Source: Phellopilus nigrolimitatus (lineage: Eukaryota; Basidiomycota; Agaricomycetes; Hymenochaetales; Hymenochaetaceae). From it: 64,000 nucleotides of DNA. Every line of letters begins with the position of its first letter. Position 1 is the first letter of the stretch. The notes beneath the pieces were generated by a model. That model worked only from the letters and a program-made list of their open reading frames with translations, was not told where the DNA came from and ran no database searches. The stretch covers positions 42,043-106,042 of the forward strand of contig JAJOHG010000095.1 of assembly GCA_021029095.1 (NCBI GenBank), read 5' to 3'. A program made the translations under genes and the position numbers. Positions 22,026 through 33,521 of this stretch are shown piece after piece.

Positions 22026-23060
22026 GCACAGTCGAGGATTATGGTCGGCGTCGATACGTCATACCATCGAAGATGAACTTATGTAAGTTCTCGCACGTGC
22101 TCAATCTTTACGAGTTGTCCAGGCAGTCCTCAAACTTTGAGTCAAACGCGATGAGGTTGTTGACCTGTGAGTACTTCTCCGACGCGAACACTTTGAACTC
22201 AGAGGAAAGGAATGCACTACTGATGAGTTCGTAGCGTAAATCTGGCTGGTCTTGACGCACTCGCGTGTGTGTGAGGTGGTCGCCCGTCGCGAGTGAGAAC
22301 GTCGCCGCGCGCGCGAGGACAAAGTGCAAGTACAAAGTGCGAGTATGTCGTCTTGGACTTGCCGCCTTGACGCAGAGGGTACGAAACTCTATTTGAGAGG
22401 ATCGCTTCCGTATCCACATACTGAAGCTTTTGTATTTTGTATTATTACTTAGGTTGTACTGATGCTTGCGCTAGCGTCAGGCGCCGACCATCGTGAAAGC
22501 AAACAAGTTCAGCGGAGTGCGTTTTGTTCTTCTTATATCCAAGTGGGTGTCTTCAGCTGACTCGCGTCCCTTCCGTTGCTCTCACCACAGTTCACGGCAA
22601 GCCTGTGTGCGCTCTGGCAGAAGGCGAGCGCTGGGGGAAATCGGTGTGCAGGCGAGCACGAGCTAGAGACGACGCGCGTTCGTCAACGTGTGCAGGCCCA
22701 TACAGGATTTCCCGGAGGTGCGCCGTGCTATATATCGCCCTTCCCTTTATTTTCTGACCTAATGATATACTACTGCAGCACGAGCGCGACTCGCTCATGA
22801 ATATTATTATGAAGTGCCTCGGAGATGTCCACAGGCGCGTCATTGAGAGTGTCGGGAAGGGCATTGCGAAGGTTGCATCTGAGCTGCTCCTCCGCCCCGA
22901 TTCAAGTTGCATGTAAGCTCAGCTTCGCCATATCTGCACTCGCATCCGCGTCCTTTCCTCCCGCGCTCGCTTTCCTCTCATCACCCACCACAATCTAGAC
23001 GCTGTCACGACACCCCGAGCCCGCGCACTATGGAGGCCGTGCATCTGTCCAGGACCGCGC
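22026..23060. other. Mixed fragments, no intact gene
   Basis: Two coding-looking scraps. On the minus strand about 22,110-22,260 reads PDLRYELISSAFLSSEFKVF and onward to CLDNS and a stop. On the plus strand about 22,778-22,915 reads ERDSLMNIIMKCLGDVHRRV and onward. I do not recognise either. They probably came in with the G-alpha fragment. Confidence 0.4.
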
Positions 23061-23064
23061 AGAT

Positions 23065-23765
23065 ATGGAACGCTCCGAGGAAATTGACAGGCAGATTGAG
23101 AAGGACTCGTGCAAGTTACGCAAAGAATGCAAGATCCTCTTGCTAGGTGTGTCTACCTTCGCCTTCGATCCCATTTCGGACCCCCAGTCAACCGTGCCCC
23201 GCCCCCGTCCCCGCCTCGCTCGCCACCAGTCTCCGGTGAATCCGGCAAATCGACGATCGTGAAGCAGATGAAGATCATCCACCAGGGTGGGTACACACGC
23301 GACGAGCTCGCGTCGTACCGCCCGACCGTGTACTGCATCCTGCTCGAGTCTGCGCAGGCGATCGTGTTCGCGATGCGCAAGCTAAGCGTCGACCTGGTAC
23401 TACACGGCAATCGACTACGAGCTCGACGGCTGCGGCGCGGGCGCAGGCGGGGCGGTGGCGGCGTCCAGCAAGGAGGCCGTGGGCACGATTAACGCGCTGT
23501 GGGCGCGTACCTGATCATCCCGCGCATTAAGGACCACGACAGCGGGTTCTACCTGATGGACAGCGCGTCGTACTTCTTCAGCGAGGTCGGGCGCGTGAGG
23601 CTCACGGGCTACGTGCCCACCGAGACGGACGTGCTGTGTGCTGCGCGTGCGCCAGAAGAGCACCGGCATCGTCAAGACGCGCTTCAACATGGGTCAGTTC
23701 AGCATACACATGTTCGACGTCGGCGGCCAGCGCTTCAAGTGCAAGAAGTGGATGCACGTCGCGTA
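23065..23765 (+). pseudogene. Heterotrimeric G-protein alpha subunit, broken
   Basis: Reads KECKILLL, then after an intron (about 23,148-23,227) [20 protein letters not shown] and [14 protein letters not shown], then SYFFSEVGRV and [11 protein letters not shown], then [20 protein letters not shown] and KKWMHVA followed by a stop. These are the Ras-like P-loop, helical-domain link, switch I (RxxTTGI-like, here [11 protein letters not shown]) and switch II (DVGGQR) of G-alpha. At least two frameshifts occur (about 23,395 and 23,640), the first P-loop Gly appears lost at the splice site, and the protein ends before the NKxD and TCAT motifs. A dead, truncated copy. Confidence 0.85.
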
Positions 23766-23769
23766 GATA

Positions 23770-24344
23770 GACATAATGTACATATCCGTGAAAATAAACT
23801 TTTGACTTTTTCCTGTTTATATCAGTATGAGGCCGGAATTTTGGCTACGGGGGTATATAGGAACTACGCTTAACACAGGACAACGGGACCTGTCCCCTGA
23901 AGAACAGGCCCGCCGCTCGAGCCACTCTGCCGTCCTAATCTACGTAGTTCGAGACACCCTGTAGACATGCTCGGGTATATGCCAAAGAAGCGGTTGGGTA
24001 AAGGTGGTGCACTCAACATTCTGCCCTTCCTTCCAACCAGCTGTGCGCGCGACAAAGGCGATGTGAAAGAGAGAGCTGGGGGACTGAGTGCGCAGACTCT
24101 CCCCTCCTTATACTCTTCAGCTAACCCCTTCCGATGTGCAAAGCGGCGCTTGCGAGCTGCTCATTCACCCGGGCGTCTGGAACGCCATCTCCTGTTCTGA
24201 ATTGCTGATGGCCTCTGTTGCTTTGCGTCATTGAAATCATTAGAAACAAAGTGACGACATCTTTACAAAGAAGCGCATCCGATCGACGGCGAGAAGTCGA
24301 AGTTACGAATAAACTCTAAATTGCTTCCGCAGGGCGTGCGTAGC
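23770..24344. repeat. Spacer; its end repeats 45,745-45,905
   Basis: No gene. The stretch about 24,200-24,340 (gcgcatccgatcg.cgg.gagaagtcgaag) matches 45,820-45,900. At 45 kb this block directly adjoins the promoter side of the hypothetical gene; here the two parts are separated by about 3.3 kb carrying deaminase copy D and the G-alpha fragment. Confidence 0.6.
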
Positions 24345-25626
24345 GACTGTACTGGTCCTCCCCAACAGCGCGCGCACAGACGACTCATCGCTCGTCGCGC
24401 GAGACGCGTGACCCGTTTTTGCCTTCCGCGCATTCCCTCGCGATGCTGCGTAGCCCCTATCCGCCGCCGGCGCGCCCGGCGCGAGCGCCGGCGTATCCCG
24501 CCGCCGGAGAGGATTACGTTAGATGATTATGGGCGGCCGTCTCTGGGCGGCGAGGCACGCGCAGGAGGTCGTGCTCGCCCTGTCCCTGCCAAACGCAATC
24601 GGCCTTGCGGAGTTCCTCCTTCACTCCGGTCTCATGCGTCTCGCGCTCCCAGGCGCGCCATCCCCTTCGCTTTCCCCTCAAACGACACTGAGAACAAAAA
24701 ATCCGAACGGGCGCCCGAGCTCTTCCTCGACCGTGCGATCTTCTGGCAGGGCGCCGGCACGGGCCCCGCGTGGGGTGTCGCGCGCGGGCAACTGCGGCAC
24801 GCGTTCGACCGCGCGTCCTTCCCACTCATGACGCGAAGCACCCGCTCCGGCAGGCGGCACGCTTCTCTACGCGCGCCACTGCGCGCCCGTGCGCGGTGCT
24901 TGGCATGCACGTCTTAGATCCGATGTGCAAGGAGGACACGGACGCGTTCCACCGCCGGATGAACGACGAGCGCGTGAACAGCGGGTGGGGCGAGAGGGGT
25001 ATCTGGGAGAGGCATGTCGAGTACGTGAGGGGCGTGATGGACGACCTGCACGTGCTCCCGCTGATCATGAGCTGGGGCGGCTCGCGGATGGGCTACGTCG
25101 AGCCGTGTGGATAGAGGTGCGCATGTTTCCTTCTTTCGTCACAAGGAGCTCTCTGATATCTGGCGAAGGATAATCACGTCGCGCCGTACGTCCCCACCGG
25201 TGCGCAAGACTATGACCGTGGGCTGCACGTGCTCGTCGGCGAGGACAGGTTCCGCGGGCAGGCGTACTGTGCGTCCTCATCCCTTCCCTCTTATACTCTC
25301 CCTTTCCCTGACTGACTAACACACGCGAACCCTAATCCCCCACAGCACAAGCATGGTTCCGCTCAATCACTCACTACATCTTCCTCGCGGAAGCGCGCAC
25401 GGCGCGCGTCGTTGGCGAGCCGAAGCGCGCGAACGCCGCGATCGTCCGCACGTCCGTCGACGCGGGCATGCACCTCGAGACCGTACGTCGCCCCGCCCCT
25501 CCTTTCCTGTGCAAAACTAAGTGCGAGCACGTTATTTTCTTGTAGTCGCTCTACTTCCCGTACAAGCACTCCGTGTTGACGATGGACCTCCGCGAGCGGC
25601 TGTTCAAAGAGGACGTGTTCCACTGA
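24345..25626 (+). pseudogene. Siderophore-type acetyltransferase, copy 3 (broken)
   Basis: Keeps PELFLDRAIFWQGAGTGPAW, DAFHRRMNDERVNSGW, LPLIMSWGGSRMGYVE and the last exons ending DVFH with TGA at 25,624-25,626. A one-base loss changes GYVELVWIK to GYVEPCG followed by a stop (about 25,115), and further shifts occur near 24,830. It is the counterpart of copy 1 in the second-level duplication (offset about 24.66 kb). Confidence 0.8.
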
Positions 25627-25839
25627 GCAGATTGCGCACTGGCGTCCGTTCAATATGCACAACAGCAGTCCGACGTATCATTTTTAGAGGAAATTTTAAT
25701 AAATTAATAAAGTACGAGGGGACGCCGGGTATGTGTATGTACGTGCAACTGTCTGTTCTTGCATACATTATATAAAAAGAAAAACCGGGATAAACATGGT
25801 TTTGTTTCTTGGAACCGAGGCGTAAGGGACACTGGAAAT

Positions 25840-27520
25840 TGTGAAACTGCAGATGGAGATTGTGTATACGCCCACCACCAACCCGAGGTTCGAGAACGCC
25901 AGACGCACGGACGCGCGCAATCTCTTCGGGGCTGCACCTCTTAGCGCCCCCACCACCGACGGTGAGTACCTCGTCGCCGGTCCGTCCATCACCTTCAGCA
26001 ATGCGAGCGTCGCCCAAGACAACAGTGCGTATAACAGCGCTTGTCGAGTACTGTCGGGGCATATGACCAACGCGCTCAGCGCGACAAGGCCGCGAAGCCA
26101 GAATTCACTGTCTTCAGAGACACAGACGTCGACGACAGCAACGATGAAATGAATGCCGGATATTATTCGGCTGAAGATAGCTTAGACTTCAGGGATTCTG
26201 AACGTGTCGAGGTGGCTGAGACGTCGTTCGCTAACGAACGATTCCGCAACGCCATGGACGCTCAGAGGACCAACAGACTCCCCGCCACAAACAAACAGAA
26301 CCTCCGCTGCTGCTACCAACGCGCATTCGAACGACGGTGTCTATGTAGCTGAGGCGGGGGGCGCCGTCACCGACCGCATCACTGCGCAAGACAACATCCC
26401 GGAGGACAACGGTGCCTCCTCCACAAGAAACAACACAAAATGCCGCGCCGAGTTGGCAGGTGATTCAGCAGGCGGGGACGGTCAGCCAATCGAAGAAGCC
26501 ACAGTCTTTGGAACTCTGTAAGCCAAGGCCGTAAAAGAAGTAAGCAAACATCTTCGTCTTCTGCCCAACTGCTCGCTGACGAGCGGCATACACGATCCTC
26601 AGAGTCTATTTCCAGCGCAGATGAGGAAGCCCCTCGCGCGAAGAGAGCTAATGCGAAGAGGGTGAAGGCGGTTCTGTATACTCGTATAGCCAGGAACAAG
26701 TCTCAAGCCGTCCAGCCCATCGACAGCACGACGGAAGACACTGGTCCGCGAATGCGCACCAGAACGAAAGCCACACAACCCAACAACCCAACCGTCGGCG
26801 CAGCCGTCCCAACTGACGCGCCCGCTGCTTCCACTGCCAACCCCATTGGTGCACGGGTTCGTACCCGAGTCCAGCCTACTAGGGCGGCTAGACCGAAGGC
26901 GGTTCCAATAACAAGGAAAAAGACTACAGTACCCAAGGCGAAAGGAAAGGCTCAGGCGTCTGCTCCTTCCCCAGAGCCTATCTCAGTTGTGGCTCGCGCC
27001 AAACGCCGCCGCGCGCTCGCTACCATAAAAAAAGAAGAAAGTGTCACCCTCTTGCAAACGCCACGCAAGACGCGCGAGAAGGCCAAAGCCGCAGCCGTCC
27101 TTCCTTCAGCGCCAGCGCCCCCAGCGAAGCCCGTCCGCAAGGCACGTCAGAAGGCCCCAGTCGCGCCTCCAGCGCCAGCACCAGCACCTCCCGCAAAGGC
27201 AGCGCGCAAGACGCGCAAAAATGCAGAGCAAGCACCAGTCGCGCCTCCTCCAGTGCCAGCGCCGCCTGCGGAGCCTGTCGATCCGTCCAAGACGCGGACA
27301 CTCCGAAGTAAGAGGACGTGTGCTCTCGAGGTTCCCGAACCAAAGCCTCGTACCGCCTCATGGCGCAGCAGACTGGCGTTCTGTCGTCTGAGGAGGCGGG
27401 CGAACCAGAGAGAAAGCCAACAGCAGGACAGAAAAGGCGCCGCGATGATGACGACGCAGAGACACCTGCTCCGACGAAACGGCGCAAGCCTGCGCCCGTA
27501 CCCTAATCCGCACCCGTAGC
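25840..27520 (+). pseudogene. Uncharacterised basic protein, copy 2 (frameshifted)
   Basis: Second copy of the 3,053-4,342 gene. The start (MEIVYTPTTNPRFENARRTD) differs from copy 1 and may be the original one. Frameshifts lie near 26,050, 26,300, 26,510 and 27,355, the last turning RTRRMAQQTGAL into RTASWRSRL. The frame from 26,662 to 27,350 is open and contains about 100 extra codons of repeats (e.g. APPAKPVRKARQKAPVAPP) absent from copy 1. It shows the ancestral protein was longer. Confidence 0.7.
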
Positions 27521-28763
27521 ACCAGCACCGACACCCATGCAGGTGAACGCTGTTGCAACGACATGACAACAGAGCTGCTCACGCTGCTCAACGCCGTCAA
27601 TGCCGCCCCACCCGTGCCCAGGCAGGCATGAAACAACGCCGGTGGATGGGGTACTATTAGCGCGGGACCGATCATGGCTAGTGTCAATGCGCTCTTCAGG
27701 TTTCTGATTCGAAGTTTTATCATGTTTTTTTCTTCTTTCATACTGCTTTCTCAAAGGAAACATACCTTTGCATACGCCTTCGTACATGCCTTCGGGGCGC
27801 CCCGGTATCATCTCCAGATGTTTCTACCTATTCATGTTTTCTGTATACATATCATACCTTTCCCTAGATAGCGGGATGGTTTAGTCTATTTTATTATTAT
27901 TTTTGTTCAAGGTTTGTCCGCATACCTATTTGAGATACATATATAATATCGTGTTGCTCATCGCTCGCAGTGTACTTAGACAATCCGTTCCGAGGACGTT
28001 TCTCTGCGGACAGGCTTGAATCATGGCAGCTAAGCAGCGCGTTGAAGAGGAGAGCCGGTGGCCATGTCGAACCAGTGCGAGAGAAGGTGGTGGTAGGAAT
28101 CTAAGACGAGTTTATCATTTCTTTGTCCTCCATGCTTCTTACACCACCGACCGCAGTACTCTGACCTTCTGACCGTATCTGCACGTCGACTGAGCCACTC
28201 GAAGCCAGATTTCGAAAAAAAGAGCACAACAATCAAACACAAAATGAGATTCGGACTTCGTTTTTCGCTCTCACACGTACCACGGCCTCTCGCCAGTTGA
28301 CATGCCCCGCCCATCTCTACGACAGCATTAAACTCACATGCACGCCTCAATCTCTTCGCCGCCCTCAACCGCGATTTGACTTTCCCGTCCGACTCGAATC
28401 CATTCGGCAACTTCGAGTCGTTGTCGCTTGCCAGTTTCCTCCCATGTGCCGCCGTAATGGACCGCCTGCGCCTCGCAAACGTGATGAACGTCCTTTAAAT
28501 ATAGTATCGAGGAGAGGATGACTAGCTGGTGCAAACAGTCGGTCGAGCGGTTGCCGTCGCGGCAAACTCAAAGCACGGTACTCCGTGTGCAAGGCCACCA
28601 TGGGCTGGAAGCGATACCCGACGCGGAGAAGTTGGAGCATGTGTGCTCGTACCCCTCGACCTCAGTGCGGTCTCTCCGCGCCAAATGCTCTGAGGCAGCG
28701 AGGTCTGCACGGGAGCTATGCGGCATAGATTCAGCAAGTGAAGAAAAATCGGACGGTTCGATC
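27521..28763. repeat. Duplicated spacer (pairs with 4,343-5,395)
   Basis: Near-copy of the spacer following the first basic-protein gene; no gene is supported. Part of 28,030-28,230 is not obvious in the first copy, suggesting a small insertion here or deletion there. Confidence 0.6.
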
Positions 28764-29035
28764 TTAGAGACATGGGGCAGGTTGGCGCCGTCTTTCCTGG
28801 AAAGCGTGGACGCGCCCGGTTGTGGAGATCCGAGGCACCGCATTCAGACTGTCCGCCTTTTCGAGCATCGCCGTCTCTCCATAGTGCTGCGCTGGTTGTA
28901 CGAGGCGCCCATAACTCTCAGCTCGTCCCCTACCTGAGCCAAAAGTTGGGACTTGGCTTTTGCTAGCACTCTTCTTTGCCTGCATGATAAAAGCCTGAGG
29001 CCCAGCGGAGCGCCGCCGTGGTAGTCTAGTGTTAT
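28764..29035 (-). pseudogene. Cytosine-deaminase-like remnant, copy E
   Basis: Counterpart of copy B. The minus strand reads AKKSASKSQVP, ELRVMGASYNQRS, ETAMLEKADSLNAVPR. The active-site His/Glu segment is deleted and frames change. Non-functional. Confidence 0.6.
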
Positions 29036-29948
29036 GGTACAATCGACCAATGGCCGTTGATACATGCTGGTCGTGTTCGCTATACAAAATAAAGTAGCCA
29101 TAGCTTCAAGTAGGAGAACGGAGTACTGAGGAAGACTCATTACATGAACATGAGGACTGTATTCGTGCAGAAAATACGTGTAATCCTGAAAAAGGGCGCG
29201 GGCATCAGGCCGACGTCTTCTACAAAACCAGCTCATCATCGCCGGCCCGACACCAGCGACGCCCCGCCCCGTCACTCATAACGGAATGGAAGACGATCCT
29301 GGTCCTCCCAACGGCGCGTGCACAGACATCTCATCGCCGATGGCGTACTGTAGAAGAAGTGCGAATAGCTGAGAGCATTTTCCCTTCGCTTGCGTTGAAA
29401 ATGCGGGCTTTTGGGAGAGGCGACAGCCAGGTATTTGTGTATGCCGCAGGCGCGTGCGAACGCTGTCGGGAATTGCTTTTAGAGGAATTGCGATAAGGAG
29501 GGCATGGATTCAACAAGAAGACAAATATTATGCTTGCCCGCTCAGCGCGCGTGACAGCACTTGGACTGTCTTCTGTGTTGCCTTTCTCGCCCTCCGCATT
29601 TGGGTCAGGTCCGACAGGTAATGTGCCAGTAGGCATGCCTTGCACAGAGCCAGCAGGCGCTCGGCACATCAGACGATCGTTAAAGATGATGTCAACGGCG
29701 GAATTTAATGGCCCTAGGTACAGAACGATAAAAAAACAATCCAATTACAAGAGCAATGAATATTATAAAAACCGATCGAATCTCGGCGCAGTCTGAGTTG
29801 CAGATGAGTAGAATATACATGTCGAAAACTGCACAGAGAACTAGAGTACTTGCAGACATAGCGAGGGGACAAAAGACAACTACATCGAAAACGCGTCAGT
29901 ATCATACATAATTGAAAAACGTCGCAAACTCAACTGTTATCTTGTTCA
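29036..29948. other. Spacer 3' of TPR-CHAT gene 2
   Basis: No gene. Largely a diverged copy of 5,700-6,580; the 29,690-29,948 part is the shared 3' flank of the TPR-CHAT genes. Confidence 0.5.
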
Positions 29949-32900
29949 TCATGCTCCAATGTGAATCAAATTGACCCATCTCTCGACCGTAATGCCCTGC
30001 CTCTTTCGCAAGCGCTGGATCGTTTCACGAAGAGCCCTCGCAGACCTCTTGTATCCCAGCTCGGGTGAATCCTCCTTCGCAAACATATGTCTGTAAAATC
30101 TCTTGGTGACGAAAGGCCCATCAATATCAGCCATCGCCCACATTGTACCGATTACACTTCGAAAGCCGGAGAACTGCATGGCTGCAGAAAGATGAAGCAC
30201 TTCCCCGAATGCCCCGTCAAGACCCTGTCCCGCACTGTGACAGGCGGATAGAAATGCGAATTCAGCATTCGGTAGATTGGATTGAATGATGTCGAGCAAA
30301 GTGAGACGATCTTCGCCGAAAAGCTGGAACGCATGGAGGAAGGGTTGTTCGTGATTCAAATGGCCGTGGCAAGCAAAATGTACCCAGTCATGATCACGAA
30401 ATTTGTCGATAACCGCTTCGCGAGTAGCTTGCTCACCAACGAGACATCTGACAAAATCTCTGTTTTCCTGTATGGCACGATACTCTTCTTCGACTGAAGG
30501 AAGACTTTTATCAGGCAAAGCAACAACGAGGAGCCGTGGTCGTTCATTGTCGTGCCTCCTGATCTCAGGCTTGGACTCTCGAGCATTGACCAAGGCTGTG
30601 AGCGTTGGGGTGTACGACGAGACGTAATCATCTGAGAGATACTGTCTTATGCCATCCACAACACGAATTGGCCCTGCCGCGTGAAAAGGTAGAGCAGATA
30701 AATAAGATGTCGGACACCACCAGATACGAGTCTGTTTCTCAATCCCGAGTTCGTCCAGCTTCTCGACCACCCGGGAAACCACCCGATTCCACAGGGATTC
30801 CAAAACATCTCTGATACCCGCATCACATACATTCGGCTCCGTCTGAACCTTCTGAAGTGCGAGCTTAAGATCTCCAAAGAGGTCAATGGAATCGAGGGAG
30901 AAATTTGAATCCAGTTCGATGCTGACAGGCGGGCGATCATGAAGAACAATAAGAGCATCGGAGCGATATTTGCTATGGCTGATGATGATGACGGGGCCCT
31001 CGACAGCAGCCTCTTGAAGAACGCTAAACCGTCGGGCTCGTAGGAAGTCTTCAAATCCTGACGTCGCGCGGATCTCTGAAACGACGTCCTCCAATCGGGA
31101 TGCGAGACGCCGCTTTCGAGAATACATTTCGTCCACGAGTTTCTGCGATGCACCTGTCGCGCTATGCCGTGCGTCCAAAGTAGTTGGCTTCGACTCGGAT
31201 GAAGTGGCAAGCGATTCCAGTTCACGGCTGGTAGTTAAAAACTTGTCTGCCAAGCCTTTATTGACTTCCCTAAGCTGTTCAATTGGCGTTCTGAAACCGC
31301 GTAACTGAGACCAGATAAGGGCCCTGCCTTGCTCGAGCATCTCGACAGCCTGGGCCACTTCACCGATCTCTATAGCATATGAGGCCGCATCCGAAGCGAG
31401 AGTTGGATATCCGTTTTTACCAAGAAGAATCTTATGCTGCATCTGCACGGTGGGAGTAATGACGAGGAATTTCTCGAGGAGTGACAGAGCGACACGGTAA
31501 GCTTTTAGGGTGGGAACATGACGCTGTGATCGTGCTAAAACTGCCCATCGCACTGCTACTTCGAGCCGCGTTAGCGTATTGGAGAAGACATGTTCAGCAC
31601 CTTCTTCATAAATACGGAGCGACTCCTCGAGATCCTCCATCCGACCGCTTTTCTCGAAACGAGTTCGCACGGCTCCTGCAAGATTGTTTAGCGACGAGGA
31701 GCGATCAGGATGTCCAGGAGGACGAAGTTCTAGCGCGTCGCGATGGAGGACAATGGCCTCCTCGAGATCCTCCATCCGACTGGTCTGCTTGAAGCGAGTC
31801 TGCACGGCATTCGCGAGGTTGTTAATCGATGCGGAGCGATGAGAATGTCCAGGAGGATGCAGTTCTAGCGCGTCGCGATGGAGGACAATGGCCTCCTCGA
31901 GATCCTCCATCCGACTGGTCTGCTTGAAGCGAGTCTGCACGGCATTCGCGAGATTGTTGAACGATGAGGAGCGATCAGGGTGTCCAGGAGGACGCAGTTC
32001 TAGCGCGTCGCGATGGAGGACAATGGCTTCCTCGAGATCCTCCATCCGACCGGTTTGCTCAAACCGAGTGCTCACGGCCCCCGCGAGGTTGCTAAGAGAT
32101 CCGGAGCGAAGAGTGTGTCCAGGAGGACACAGTTCTAGCGCGTCGCGATGGAGGACAATGGCTTCCTCGAGATCCTCCATCCGACCGGTTTGCTCAAACC
32201 GAGTGCTCATGGCCCCCGCGAGGTTGTTAAACGATGAGGAGCGATCAGTGTGTCCAGGAGGACGCAGTTCTAGCGCGTCGCGATGGAGGACAATGGCTTC
32301 CTCGAGATCCTCCATCCGACCGGTTTGCTCAAACCGAGTGCTCACGGCCCCCGCGAGGTTGCTAAGAGATCCGGAGCGAAGAGTGTGTCCAGGAGGACGC
32401 AGTTCTAGCGCGTCGCGATGGAGGACAATGGCTTCCTCGAGATCCTCCATCCGACCGGTTTGCTCAAACCGAGTGCTCACGGCCCCCGCGAGGTTGCTAA
32501 GAGATCCGGAGCGAAGAGTGTGTCCAGGAGGACACAGTTCTAGCGCGTCGCGATGGAGGACAATGGCTTCCTCGAGATCCTCCATCCGACCGGTTTGCTC
32601 AAACCGAGTGCTCACAGCTACTGCGAGGTTGTTAAACGATGAGGAGCGATCAGGATGTCCAGGAGGACGCAGTTCTAGCGCGTTGCGATGGAGGACAATG
32701 GCCTCCTCAAGATCCTCCATCCGACCGGTCTGCTCGAAGCGAGTTAGCACAGCTACTGCAAGATTATTTAGCGATGAGGAGCGATGAGTGTGTCCAGGAC
32801 GATGCAGTTCTAGTGCGTCGCGATGGAGGACAATGGCCTCCTCGAGATCCTCCATCCGACCGGTTTGCTCAAACCGAGTGCTCACGGCCCCCGCGAGGTT

Positions 32901-33521
32901 GCTAAGAGATCCGGAGCGAAGAGTGTGTCCAGGAGGACGCAGTTCTAGCGCGTCGCGATGGAGGACAATGGCTTCCTCGAGATCCTCCATCCGACCGGTT
33001 TGCTCAAACCGAGTGCTCACAGCTACTGCGAGGTTGTTAAACGATGAGGAGCGATCAGGATGTCCAGGAGGACGCAGTTCTAGCGCGTTGCGATGGAGGA
33101 CAATGGCCTCCTCGAGATCCTCCATCCGACCGGTCTGCTCGAAGCGAGTTCGCACAGCTACTGCAAGATTATTTAGCGATGAGGAGCGATGAGTGTGCCC
33201 ATGAGGACACAGCTCAAGCGCGTCGCGACGGAGGACGATGGACTCCTCGAGATCCTTCATCCTCCCGGCCTGCTCGAACCGTGTCCAAACGGCATGTGCG
33301 AGTTCATTTAACGATAAGGGGCGAAGAGGGTGTCCAGGAGGACGCAGACTTAGCGCGCCACGATAGAGTGAAATAGACACCTCGAGATCATCCATACGAC
33401 CGGCCTGCTCAAACCGAGTAAACAGAGCATTTGCAAGGAAATCCAGCCCGGAACGAGAAGGGTCTCCAGGCGGAAGACGATCTAGCATACGACCGATGGC
33501 AAGGTACGTATCGTTATCCAT
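29949..33521 (-). CDS. TPR-CHAT protein 2 (1190 aa)
   Basis: One open exon. After a short cap (MDNDTYLAIGRMLDRLPPGD) residues 41-625 are thirteen 45-residue TPR-like units plus a partial fourteenth, four full units more than protein 1. The linker and CHAT domain follow, with catalytic His in HFACHGHLN (about H1052) and Cys in FLSACHSAG (about C1094). The ending matches proteins 1 and 3 (VERWVNLIHIGA). Several units are nearly identical in DNA sequence, showing recent expansion or gene conversion. A leader intron equivalent to that of gene 1 lies at about 33,617-33,556. Predicted soluble cysteine protease with a TPR sensor or scaffold; substrate and role unknown. Confidence 0.9.
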   Translation of the reverse strand: MDNDTYLAIGRMLDRLPPGDPSRSGLDFLANALFTRFEQAGRMDDLEVSISLYRGALSLRPPGHPLRPLSLNELAHAVWTRFEQAGRMKDLEESIVLRRDALELCPHGHTHRSSSLNNLAVAVRTRFEQTGRMEDLEEAIVLHRNALELRPPGHPDRSSSFNNLAVAVSTRFEQTGRMEDLEEAIVLHRDALELRPPGHTLRSGSLSNLAGAVSTRFEQTGRMEDLEEAIVLHRDALELHRPGHTHRSSSLNNLAVAVLTRFEQTGRMEDLEEAIVLHRNALELRPPGHPDRSSSFNNLAVAVSTRFEQTGRMEDLEEAIVLHRDALELCPPGHTLRSGSLSNLAGAVSTRFEQTGRMEDLEEAIVLHRDALELRPPGHTLRSGSLSNLAGAVSTRFEQTGRMEDLEEAIVLHRDALELRPPGHTDRSSSFNNLAGAMSTRFEQTGRMEDLEEAIVLHRDALELCPPGHTLRSGSLSNLAGAVSTRFEQTGRMEDLEEAIVLHRDALELRPPGHPDRSSSFNNLANAVQTRFKQTSRMEDLEEAIVLHRDALELHPPGHSHRSASINNLANAVQTRFKQTSRMEDLEEAIVLHRDALELRPPGHPDRSSSLNNLAGAVRTRFEKSGRMEDLEESLRIYEEGAEHVFSNTLTRLEVAVRWAVLARSQRHVPTLKAYRVALSLLEKFLVITPTVQMQHKILLGKNGYPTLASDAASYAIEIGEVAQAVEMLEQGRALIWSQLRGFRTPIEQLREVNKGLADKFLTTSRELESLATSSESKPTTLDARHSATGASQKLVDEMYSRKRRLASRLEDVVSEIRATSGFEDFLRARRFSVLQEAAVEGPVIIISHSKYRSDALIVLHDRPPVSIELDSNFSLDSIDLFGDLKLALQKVQTEPNVCDAGIRDVLESLWNRVVSRVVEKLDELGIEKQTRIWWCPTSYLSALPFHAAGPIRVVDGIRQYLSDDYVSSYTPTLTALVNARESKPEIRRHDNERPRLLVVALPDKSLPSVEEEYRAIQENRDFVRCLVGEQATREAVIDKFRDHDWVHFACHGHLNHEQPFLHAFQLFGEDRLTLLDIIQSNLPNAEFAFLSACHSAGQGLDGAFGEVLHLSAAMQFSGFRSVIGTMWAMADIDGPFVTKRFYRHMFAKEDSPELGYKRSARALRETIQRLRKRQGITVERWVNLIHIGA
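31647..33401 (-). repeat. 135-bp tandem repeats with 405-bp higher-order period
   Basis: Thirteen 135-bp units. The block starting 32,639 recurs at 33,044 (405 bp = three units), so triplets of units have been duplicated together. Confidence 0.9.
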
